Shown here piece by piece: positions 34,614-42,071 of a stretch of DNA of 64,000 nt. Source of the stretch: Clostridia bacterium (GTDB taxonomy: Bacteria; Bacillota; Clostridia; Lachnospirales; Lachnospiraceae); NCBI GenBank assembly GCA_910576205.1, contig CAJTHL010000014.1, positions 62,001-126,000 on the forward strand, in the 5' to 3' direction. A model generated the notes under the pieces. That model made no database searches, was not told the DNA's origin, and saw only the letters and a list, made by a program, of their open reading frames with translations. The translations under genes and the position numbers were made by a program. Position 1 is the first letter of the stretch. Every line of letters starts with the position of its first letter.

Positions 34614-34695
34614 TATCAGAAGAAAGGGGGACAGACTGGAAACGGCAGGAAAGCAAACAGGAAAAAGTTTTAGACGAGGAGGACAGGTAATCGAT

Positions 34696-36339
34696 TTGTT
34701 TGACGCCCTCTATAGGGAGAAGGATATAGACGTGATTGTTCCCCGTCACGAGCAGGGGCTGGTTCACGGGGCAGACGGATATGCCCGCTCTACGGGAAAG
34801 ACCGGGGTCTGCCTTGTGACCAGCGGGCCCGGGGCGACAAACCTTGTCACAGGGATTGCCACGGCAAATTATGACAGTGTGCCTCTGGTGTGCTTTACCG
34901 GGCAGGTGTTCACGCATCTTATGGGAAAGGACGCCTTCCAGGAGGTGGATATTGTAGATATAGTAAAGAGTGTCTGTAAATACGCGGTGACCGTGCGCAG
35001 GAGGGAAGAGCTGGGGGAGATGATCAAAAGGGCATTTCACATAGCAGGGACAGGGAGGCCGGGGGTTGTCCTTGTGGATCTGCCAAAGGATATCCAACAG
35101 GCTTACGGAAGCGGTCTTTACCCGGAGAAAATTGTTTTGAGGGGCTATAGGCCGGTGGTAAAGCCGGACAGGGAGCAGCTTGACAGGGCCTGGGAGACAT
35201 TGCGGCATGCCAGAAGGCCCGTCTTTCTGGTGGGCGGAGGCGTACACATTGCCGGCGCGGGAAGGGAGATGACGGAGCTTGCCAGACGGACGGGGGCCCC
35301 CGTTGTGACGACCATTATGGGAAAAGGGGCGGTTCCCACTACTGACGGCCTCTATGTGGGAAACCTGGGCATTCACGGGAGCTATGCCGCCAACTCAGCT
35401 GTCAGCAAATGCGACGTGCTGTTTGCCATCGGGACACGGTTCAACGACCGCATTACAGGGAAAATAAATGAATTTCTGGAAAATGCAACACTTATTCATA
35501 TTGATATAGACCCTGCATCCATTTCCCGGAATATATTTGCAGATATTCCCATTGTGGCGGACGCCAGGGAAGCGCTCCAGGCCCTTCTTGAAATGGCAGA
35601 GCCTCTCCCGGTAGCGGACTGGGTGGAGAAAATTTCCAGATGGAAGAGGGCGTATCCCCTAAAGATGGATGCGGAGGGGCTGACGCCCCAGAAGGTGATT
35701 GAGGCTGTGAATGAGCTCTTTAAGGAGGCGGTAATCATTACGGATGTGGGTCAGAACCAGCTCTGGGCAACCCAGTTTCTTAAACTGGATGAGAACAGGC
35801 AGATGCTGACCTCCGGGGGGATGGGGACCATGGGATACGGATTTCCCGCGGCAATCGGCGCGAAGATTGGAAATCCAGGGAAGGCTGTTCTGGTAATTAC
35901 CGGCGACGGGGGCATGCAGATGAACATCCAGGAGCTGGCCACAGCGGTCTGCTATGAGCTTCCGGTTATAATCTGCGTGTTTAACAACGGATACCTGGGA
36001 AATGTGCGTCAGTGGCAGGAAATGTTTTACGACAGGCGTTATGGGGGTACCTGTATGCGTTATCGCAGAGGCTGCCGGGAGAATTGCAGCGGCCCTGGGG
36101 AAAGCTGCCCGGAGTATACGCCGGATTTTGTCGCCCTGGCGAAGAGCTATGGGGCCATGGGTATCCGCGTTTCCAGGGTCGGGGAGATAAAGGATGCGCT
36201 TTTGCAGGCAGAGCAGAATAAAAAGGGGCCTGTCCTGATTGAGTTTCTCATTGAGAGGGAGGCCAATGTCATGCCCATAGTTCCGCCGGGAAACGCCCTT
36301 AGGGAAATGCTCCTGGAATGCCGGGGACGGAAAGCATAG
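34696..36339 (+). CDS. Acetolactate synthase large subunit-like ThDP enzyme, N terminus missing
   Basis: A ThDP-dependent acetolactate synthase (two pyruvate to acetolactate, branched-chain amino acid synthesis). The catalytic Glu is in PRHEQGLVHGADGYAR, and the ThDP motif runs from GDGGMQMNIQEL to CVFNNGYLGN. A Cys-rich insert (CMRYRRGCRENCSGPGESCPEY) lies before TPDFVALAKSYGA. The usual first ~25 residues up to FGYPGG are absent: homology starts at GGQVIDLFDAL (34678) and the upstream frame is unrelated. No in-frame ATG is available. TTG 34696 lies 13 bases after GAGGAGG, and CTG 34636 has a better-spaced AGGGGG. The protein may be inactive or poorly expressed. No ilvN follows. Confidence 0.8.
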   Translation: MFDALYREKDIDVIVPRHEQGLVHGADGYARSTGKTGVCLVTSGPGATNLVTGIATANYDSVPLVCFTGQVFTHLMGKDAFQEVDIVDIVKSVCKYAVTVRRREELGEMIKRAFHIAGTGRPGVVLVDLPKDIQQAYGSGLYPEKIVLRGYRPVVKPDREQLDRAWETLRHARRPVFLVGGGVHIAGAGREMTELARRTGAPVVTTIMGKGAVPTTDGLYVGNLGIHGSYAANSAVSKCDVLFAIGTRFNDRITGKINEFLENATLIHIDIDPASISRNIFADIPIVADAREALQALLEMAEPLPVADWVEKISRWKRAYPLKMDAEGLTPQKVIEAVNELFKEAVIITDVGQNQLWATQFLKLDENRQMLTSGGMGTMGYGFPAAIGAKIGNPGKAVLVITGDGGMQMNIQELATAVCYELPVIICVFNNGYLGNVRQWQEMFYDRRYGGTCMRYRRGCRENCSGPGESCPEYTPDFVALAKSYGAMGIRVSRVGEIKDALLQAEQNKKGPVLIEFLIEREANVMPIVPPGNALREMLLECRGRKA

Positions 36340-36419
36340 AGGGAGAAGGGAGTTTTGCCCTGTTACAGCAGAGTAAAATGATTCCTGTTAAATTTTAGCA
36401 GACATTGGTGGATTTCCCC

Positions 36420-36717
36420 GCATCATAGATATCAGTCAGTGCAACGACGCCTGTTCTGCCATACAGATTGCCGCAGCGCTTGCAGAGGCCCCTGACTGTG
36501 GCATCAATGACCTGCCTCTTAACATGGCGCTTAGCCGGTATGAACAGAAGGTGGTCTGCATTTTACTTACGTTACTGCATCTTGGAATAAAAATATTCTC
36601 CCTGGGCCCATCCTTCCGGCATTTATTTCCCCCAGGGTTCCGGATTTTCTGGATGGGAAATTTAACATCTCGCCGGTTTCTACACCAGAGGGGGATCTGT
36701 TGAAGATTCTCGGGTAA
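36420..36717 (+). pseudogene. C-terminal remnant of hydroxylamine reductase / hybrid cluster protein
   Basis: About 98 codons resembling the end of Hcp: IIDISQCNDACSAIQIA, CGINDLPLNMALSRYEQKVV, LLHLGIK and LGPSF. After one frameshift near 36615 the sequence continues PAFISPRVPDFL to the stop at 36715. The cysteine in SQCNDA matches a hybrid-cluster ligand region. The first ~80% of the gene is missing. Flanking DNA at 36340-36420 and 36718-36898 holds no gene; GAGACTATCC (near 36779) and GGATAGTCTC (ending near 36838) form a long-range inverted repeat. Confidence 0.8.
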
Positions 36718-36898
36718 TAGAGGCTGGCAGCAGGAATAAGGAAGCTTATACGGCTTGCTGGAAACGTTACAGAAAGGAAGAGACTATCCCGGAGAAATTC
36801 ACAGTTGCAGAAAGTCCGGATTTCACAGGATAGTCTCATTCTCTGAGGTCAGAATTTAAGAACCGGCATTTGCCCACAACGCCTTCTAAAGCGCCAGG

Positions 36899-37546
36899 CT
36901 ATGGGGTATTGGATTTACAGCCACAATCCCCGCTTCCGCCGGAAATCCCGGTGTCGAAGGCAGGATTCATAATATAGAAGTTTCTGGAATCCAGATGATC
37001 CTGTACGATACGGAGGGATTCGCCAAACCGCTGGAAATGTACGATCTCCCGCTCACGCAGGAAACGGATGGCGTCCTTTACCTCGGGGGAATCTTCACAG
37101 AGCCGGAGGATGTTGTCGTAGGTGATGCGGGCTTTTTGCTCTGCGGCCAGATCCTCCGTCAGATCTGCGACTGGGTCGCCGGTGGACTGGAAGGTGGCGG
37201 CCGAGAAGGGGACTCCAGACGCAGCCTGCGGCCACAGGCCGGCGGTGTGATCCACATAGTAGACGTCAAAGCCAGAGGCCTTCAGTTCTTCCATGGACAT
37301 GTTTCTGGTGAGCTGGTAGACGATGGTGCAGATCATTTCAAAATGGGCTAGTTCTTCGGTACCGATATCCGTTAATGTAGCGATAGCCTCACGGTAGGGC
37401 ATGGTGTACCGCTGGGAAAGGTAGCGCATGGAGGCGCCGAGCTCGCCGTCTGGCCCGCCATACTGCGTAATAATAGCCTGTGCCAGCTTCGGATTCGTCT
37501 CCTTAATATGAATGGGATATTCTAATCGTTTTTCATAATTCCACAT
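36899..37546 (-). CDS. cotJC: Spore coat manganese catalase-family protein CotJC
   Basis: A 215-residue manganese-catalase-family protein. The di-manganese ligands appear in GELGASMRYLSQR, IGTEELAHFEMI and REREIVHFQRF. It is shorter than true Mn catalases and matches spore-coat CotJC in length and context, following cotJA and cotJB. A C-terminal Gly/Cys-rich tail (GSGDCGCKSNTP) is present. The operon is expected to be made in the mother cell under SigE. Start 37546 follows AGGAGGTAAATGTTAAGTT on the minus strand. Confidence 0.93.
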   Translation of the reverse strand: MWNYEKRLEYPIHIKETNPKLAQAIITQYGGPDGELGASMRYLSQRYTMPYREAIATLTDIGTEELAHFEMICTIVYQLTRNMSMEELKASGFDVYYVDHTAGLWPQAASGVPFSAATFQSTGDPVADLTEDLAAEQKARITYDNILRLCEDSPEVKDAIRFLREREIVHFQRFGESLRIVQDHLDSRNFYIMNPAFDTGISGGSGDCGCKSNTP

Positions 37547-37549
37547 AAC

Positions 37550-37822
37550 TTAACATTTACCTCCTTCCCAGGGCCAGGGCTGCTGGATCCATGCCCACTT
37601 ATTGCCGGTGGAAACTGCATGGTCCAGTGTGAGAGGGCCGTAGAGGCGCGCGTACTCCTCCAGGGCCTGTTTACGTAAAGCCACGTGCTTTTGATAGAAG
37701 GCCAGGGCCTCACTGCAATCCGGATGGGTGTTTAGGTACAGAACCGTTTCCGTGCAGGCGAAGCTTACCATGTTAATCCACTGCAGGAGCTGTTCCTGGT
37801 CGGGTCTTTGACGCTGATTCAT
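37550..37822 (-). CDS. cotJB: Spore coat protein CotJB
   Basis: A 90-residue CotJB. Conserved features include LLQWINMVSFACTETVLYLNTHPDC, ALEEYARLYGPLTLD and the C-terminal WAWIQQPWPWEGGKC. The start at 37822 overlaps the cotJA stop (ATGA) and is preceded by AGGAGG; an upstream GTG (37831) is less likely. The middle gene of cotJABC, three base pairs before cotJC. Confidence 0.92.
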   Translation of the reverse strand: MNQRQRPDQEQLLQWINMVSFACTETVLYLNTHPDCSEALAFYQKHVALRKQALEEYARLYGPLTLDHAVSTGNKWAWIQQPWPWEGGKC

Positions 37823-38076
37823 TTGGCGCACCCTCCTTTCTTCCGTACTCCCCGGAAGGGTTTGTCAAGCTCCGGGAAAATGGTTCCCGCCGGGAGGGCG
37901 CGATCCAGGTCATAGGTGTTGCTCCACTGCTGCCAGGGGACATAGGCCATAGCCACAGGGAAGCTGTCGGAAAATCCGGGCTTACCTGTGGCTGCAGGAG
38001 GCGCAGACGGGCGCGCAGGCTCCTGTGGCTGGCAGCAGCCCTGGCGGTTATATGGATTTCTGCGATAATCTGCCAT
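37819..38076 (-). CDS. cotJA: Spore coat associated protein CotJA
   Basis: An 85-residue Pro-rich CotJA. The family core is VAMAYVPWQQWSNTYDLDRALPAGTIFPELDKPF, preceded by a variable Pro/Gln-rich N terminus. It is the first gene of cotJABC, transcribed on the minus strand. The upstream region (38077-38130) is AT-rich. A SigE promoter is expected from family knowledge, but I cannot fix its boxes with confidence. Confidence 0.92.
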   Translation of the reverse strand: MADYRRNPYNRQGCCQPQEPARPSAPPAATGKPGFSDSFPVAMAYVPWQQWSNTYDLDRALPAGTIFPELDKPFRGVRKKGGCAK

Positions 38077-38228
38077 AGCAATGAATGCTCCTTTCCAATA
38101 TTCTTATAAAATTATGTTATGTGAAAGGGAGAAATTGGTGAGAGAGTCTTAAGGGGGAAAAAATGCGTCACCAGAATCCTTTTCCCGGCAAAATCTCCCT
38201 TTCCGGAAAAATAATTTTGTTTAAAGAC

Positions 38229-38279
38229 TTGACAACCATCCGAAATCGGACTATAATCACAACCATCCGATTTCGGATG
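38229..38279 (+). promoter_or_regulatory. marR-MATE promoter with two MarR-type operators
   Basis: Consensus promoter: TTGACA (38229-38234), 17 bases, TATAAT (38252-38257). Operator 1, TCCGAAATCGGA (38239-38250), sits in the spacer. Operator 2, CATCCGATTTCGGATG (38264-38279), sits at the transcription start. Strong promoter strength with two overlapping palindromes implies tight repression by the following MarR protein. Confidence 0.88.
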
Positions 38280-38377
38280 AATTGGAAAGATACAGAACAA
38301 CAACAGCATCAGTCTGCTGTTGTTTAAAATTGATGCCCTGTCAGCTTGTGGCGGGGAAACTGATTAGGAGAAAAAAG

Positions 38378-38845
38378 ATGAAAAAGAAAATCCCCCAGGC
38401 ATATTTATATGAATACAACAGTATTATCCGGGAAAATGACGAGATCTACCGGGAGGCGGCCAAAGCCCTTAGCCTTTCCGACAGCGCGTTCTGGATTCTG
38501 TATGCCCTTTGGGAAGAGCAGGGGGCCATATCCCAGAGTGAGCTGTGCAATACGCTTTATCAGCCTAAGCAGACAGTAAATTCCGCACTGAAAAAGATGG
38601 AGAGGGGGGGCCATGTGGAGCTTCGGGAAATGCGGGACCGGCGAAGCAAAGAGGTGGCCCTTACGGAAAAGGGAAAGGCCTTGGCTAAGAAAACCATAGA
38701 GCTTGTGTTTAGGGCAGAGGAAAAAGCCTATCTGGAACTGGCGGAGGAGGAACAGGAGAGATTCATCGCCATCTTCCGCAAATATACAGATCTGCTGCGA
38801 AGCAGTATGAAGGAGTTGAGAGGAAATGAAAATACAGAGGAATAA
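38378..38845 (+). CDS. MarR-family transcriptional regulator
   Basis: A 155-residue MarR protein. The winged helix is visible (ISQSELCNTLYQPKQTVNSALKKMERGGHVELREMRDRRSKEVALTEKG, read in pieces), with the usual DRRSKE wing. The start at 38378 follows TAGGAGAAAAAAG; the leader of about 100 bases from the promoter is uncoding. It overlaps the start of the MATE gene by 20 bases. Probably represses itself and the efflux pump until a toxic ligand binds. Confidence 0.93.
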   Translation: MKKKIPQAYLYEYNSIIRENDEIYREAAKALSLSDSAFWILYALWEEQGAISQSELCNTLYQPKQTVNSALKKMERGGHVELREMRDRRSKEVALTEKGKALAKKTIELVFRAEEKAYLELAEEEQERFIAIFRKYTDLLRSSMKELRGNENTEE

Positions 38846-40178
38846 AAATGCCATTCAGCTATCGGATCATTTTACCTATAAAAAATTACTGCGCTTCTGC
38901 GTATCGCCCATTGTTATGATGGTGTTCACCTCCATCTACGGAGTGGTGGACGGACTGTTTGTGTCAAACTATGTGGGAAAGACCTCTTTTGCCTCCGTAA
39001 ACCTGGTGATGCCCTTTATCATGGTGCTGGGAGGAACCGGATTTATGATTGGCACCGGGGGAAGCGCTCTGGTGGCCAGAACCCTGGGGGAGGGAGACCG
39101 GGAGAGGGCCAACTGCTACTTTACCATGATGGTGAAGCTGACGGCCATCTGCGGGATCGCCCTCTCCGTTATTGGCATTGTGTTTATGCGCCAGGTGGCC
39201 TTCTTCCTGGGAGCTACGGAGGCCATGATCGGGGAGTGCGTCACCTACGGAAGGGTGCTCCTGCTGACAAACGCGGCGTTTATGCTACAGAATGTATTCC
39301 AGACCTTCCTGGCCACGGCGGAGAAACCGAAGCTTGGCCTGGCGGTTATGGTGGCGGCAGGAGTCACCAATATGGCCCTGGACGCCCTTTTTATCGCTGG
39401 CTTTCGCTGGGGCGTAGCCGGGGCAGCCCTGGCCACAGGCTTAAGCGAATGCATAGGCGGGCTCCTGCCCCTTCTCTATTTCCTAAGGCCAAACAGCAGC
39501 CTTCTGCGCCTTAAGAAAACCAGGATGGAATTTAGGGTGCTGGCAAAGGCCTGCGCAAACGGCTCCTCAGAGCTGGTGACAAACCTGTCCGGCTCCCTTG
39601 TGAGTATGCTCTATAACTTCCAGCTGATGCGGTTCGCGGGGGAGGACGGCGTGGCGGCTTATGGCGTCATTATGTACGTACAGTTTATATTTGTGGCGGT
39701 ATTTATCGGGTATACCATTGGAACCGCCCCCATTGTGGGGTATCACTATGGGGCGGGAAATCATAAGGAACTAAAAAATATGCTGGTAAAAAGCCTTCTT
39801 CTTATGGGAACGGCGGGCGTGTGCATGCTGCTGCTGGCCCAGACGCTGGCTGCGCCCCTGTCCCGGATTTTTGTGGGATATGACCCGGAGCTTTTTGCCA
39901 TGACAAGGCATGCGCTGGGAATCTTCGCGGTTTCCTTTGTGCTGGCCGGCCACAGTATTTTTACCTCCTCCTTCTTTACGGCCCTCAGCAACGGCGGAGT
40001 GTCGGCGGCGATTTCCTTTTTGCGGACCCTGGTGTTCCAGACCCTGTCGGTTCTGGTTCTCCCCACGGTTCTGGGCGTGGACGGAATCTGGTGGGCCATT
40101 ACAGTGGCAGAAATATTTGCGTTTCTGATTTCCCTGGCGTTCCTGCTGGCAAAGCGCAGGAAATACAAATATTTCTAA
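38826..40178 (+). CDS. MATE family efflux transporter
   Basis: A 450-residue MATE protein with twelve predicted membrane helices. Typical features include an N-terminal SPIVMMVFTSIYGVVDGLFVSNYVG region and the pseudo-repeat after about residue 230 (NGSSELVTNLSGSLVSMLYNFQLM). It is expected to export cationic drugs or metabolites using Na+ or H+ gradients. The start lies within the end of marR, after GAGAGGAA, so the genes are translationally coupled and share the repressed promoter. Confidence 0.95.
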   Translation: MKIQRNKNAIQLSDHFTYKKLLRFCVSPIVMMVFTSIYGVVDGLFVSNYVGKTSFASVNLVMPFIMVLGGTGFMIGTGGSALVARTLGEGDRERANCYFTMMVKLTAICGIALSVIGIVFMRQVAFFLGATEAMIGECVTYGRVLLLTNAAFMLQNVFQTFLATAEKPKLGLAVMVAAGVTNMALDALFIAGFRWGVAGAALATGLSECIGGLLPLLYFLRPNSSLLRLKKTRMEFRVLAKACANGSSELVTNLSGSLVSMLYNFQLMRFAGEDGVAAYGVIMYVQFIFVAVFIGYTIGTAPIVGYHYGAGNHKELKNMLVKSLLLMGTAGVCMLLLAQTLAAPLSRIFVGYDPELFAMTRHALGIFAVSFVLAGHSIFTSSFFTALSNGGVSAAISFLRTLVFQTLSVLVLPTVLGVDGIWWAITVAEIFAFLISLAFLLAKRRKYKYF

Positions 40179-40216
40179 GGCAAAAAAGAATGGTGGATAT
40201 TCCTGGCTTTCCACTC

Positions 40217-40245
40217 TTTACAAACAGAAAAAGACACGCTATAAT
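40217..40245 (+). promoter_or_regulatory. Promoter of the lysA-type gene
   Basis: TTTACA (40217-40222), 17-base spacer, TATAAT (40240-40245), followed by a 58-base leader with GAGGAG before ATG 40304. The leader is too short for a lysine riboswitch. Confidence 0.75.
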
Positions 40246-40303
40246 AGCCCAGTACAAAAACAGAATCCTGGTATACATAAATGCTGTGAGGAGATGAAAA
40301 GAC

Positions 40304-41572
40304 ATGAACAAGAAACCGTTTGTAACCCTGGACAGGCTCCGGGAGATTGTGGAGAAGTATCCAACCCCCTTCTATTTGTATGACGAAAAAGGAATCCGGG
40401 AAAATGCCCGTGCTTTGAAGGAGGCGTTCTCCTGGAATCCTGGCTATAAGGAATATTTTGCCGTAAAGGCCACGCCGAACCCGTTTCTGATTAACATCCT
40501 GCGGGAGTACGGCTGTGGCTGCGACTGCTCCTCTATGACGGAGCTCATGATGTCCCACGCCATTGGCGTCAAAGGAGAGGATATTATGTTTTCCTCCAAC
40601 GATACGCCGGCGGAGGAGTTTGTCTATGCGGACAAGATTGGCGCTATCATTAACCTGGACGATTTCACCCATATCGATTTCCTGGAAAAAACCATCGGCC
40701 ATATTCCGGAAACCATAAGCTGTCGTTATAATCCAGGGGGGATTTTCAAAATCAGCAACGATATTATGGACAACCCCGGAGACGCCAAATATGGCATGAC
40801 TACGGGGCAGCTTTTTGACGCCTATGAGCTATTAAAGAAAAAAGGCGCGAAGCATTTCGGCATCCATGCCTTTCTGGCCAGCAATACCGTAACCAACAAA
40901 TATTATCCCCTTCTGGCAAAGGTGCTTTTTGAGGTGGCGGTAAAGCTGAAGGAGGATCTGGGTATATCCCTGGAATTTATCAATCTCTCCGGGGGAATTG
41001 GCATCCCTTACCGCCCGGACCAGAAGCCTAACGATATCCGCCGTATCGGCCAGGGAGTCCGCAAAGCTTATGAGGAGATCCTGGTTCCCGCAGGCCTTGG
41101 AAATGTGGCTATTTACACGGAGCTTGGCCGCTATATGCTGGGTCCCTACGGCGCTCTGGTTACAAAGGTGCTTCATCAAAAACACACCCACAAGGAATAC
41201 ATCGGCTGCGATGCCTGCGCCGTAAATCTAATGAGGCCTGCCATGTACGGGGCTTATCACCATATTACGGTTATGGGGAAGGAGGAGGAGCCGCTGGATC
41301 ATATTTACGATGTGACAGGCTCTCTGTGTGAGAATAACGACAAGTTTGCCATTGACAGGCAGCTTCCCCAGATCGATATCGGAGACCTGCTGTTTATCCA
41401 CGACACGGGAGCCCACGGCTTTGCCATGGGTTACAATTATAACGGCAAGCTGAAATCCGCGGAGCTGCTTCTAAAGGAGGACGGAAGCGTGGAGCTTATC
41501 CGCCGGGCAGAGACGCCGAAGGATTATTTTGCCACCTTTGACTGCTTTGCGCTTTTGAAGGATCTGGTGTGA
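40304..41572 (+). CDS. Diaminopimelate decarboxylase-like PLP enzyme
   Basis: A 422-residue fold-III PLP decarboxylase. The PLP lysine is in EYFAVKATPNP, the His stacking on PLP in FGIHAFLAS, the glycine loop in NLSGGIGIPY, and the second-subunit cysteine region in CDACAVNLMRPAMYGAYH with GSLCENNDKF. The usual EPGR phosphate/substrate motif is replaced by ELGRYMLGP. That fits a clostridial LysA subgroup but leaves the substrate less certain (meso-diaminopimelate most likely, giving lysine). Own promoter upstream, terminator downstream; single-gene unit. Confidence 0.85.
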   Translation: MNKKPFVTLDRLREIVEKYPTPFYLYDEKGIRENARALKEAFSWNPGYKEYFAVKATPNPFLINILREYGCGCDCSSMTELMMSHAIGVKGEDIMFSSNDTPAEEFVYADKIGAIINLDDFTHIDFLEKTIGHIPETISCRYNPGGIFKISNDIMDNPGDAKYGMTTGQLFDAYELLKKKGAKHFGIHAFLASNTVTNKYYPLLAKVLFEVAVKLKEDLGISLEFINLSGGIGIPYRPDQKPNDIRRIGQGVRKAYEEILVPAGLGNVAIYTELGRYMLGPYGALVTKVLHQKHTHKEYIGCDACAVNLMRPAMYGAYHHITVMGKEEEPLDHIYDVTGSLCENNDKFAIDRQLPQIDIGDLLFIHDTGAHGFAMGYNYNGKLKSAELLLKEDGSVELIRRAETPKDYFATFDCFALLKDLV

Positions 41573-41660
41573 AAAGACGGTAGAGGGGAGGCCCTGGCGC
41601 TTCCCCAAAGTAAGGACGCTTAGACGGTAAATATGCTAAATGATAAGGGCGTATAGACGG

Positions 41661-41703
41661 AAAAGGCGGCTGCCTTCTCGGGAATAGAAGACAACCGCTT
41701 TTT
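41661..41703 (+). terminator. Intrinsic terminator after the lysA-type gene
   Basis: Outer stem AAAGGCGG with CCGCTTTTT, inner stem CTTCT with AGAAG, followed by TTTTTCC. Confidence 0.75.
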
Positions 41704-42071
41704 CCTAATATGGGTAGAATCGAATGATAGATAGTAATCAAGTTAAATTCAGCATCGATACTTTATCAGACGGAGTGTGTCATGTACAGCTTCGGATGTG
41801 TCCCCGACCGCCCACTGGTAACACAAAACTAACTATCTAGTCTACTATTAGAATTGTGAAATATTTACTGTATACATAATAAAACAGTTCCCGGAAAAAA
41901 TCAAGAAGTAAAATCTTTACAAATCAATAAAAATACATCAAATTTTTGTACATATTGCACAAAAATCGAAAAAGCTGTCAGGAAGAGGCATTGACGACAG
42001 GTTGCGGGAAGAAGTATAATGGAGCAATACACTGGAAAAAAAGAAATATACAGATAAGAGAGGAAACAATC
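41704..42071 (+). promoter_or_regulatory. Intergenic region and mutS promoter
   Basis: No gene seen in about 370 bp. A promoter for mutS is TTGACG (41991-41996), 18 bases, TATAAT (42015-42020). Upstream, 41943-41965 is a near-perfect inverted repeat (TTTTTGTACA, TAT, TGCACAAAAA; one mismatched pair) that could be an operator. The GC-richer block around 41775-41825 matches nothing I recognise. Confidence 0.65.

Noticed and set aside
40179..40303. Lysine riboswitch before the lysA-type gene
   Set aside because: Only 58 bases separate the -10 box from the start codon, too short for the known lysine aptamer, and no conserved helices are seen.
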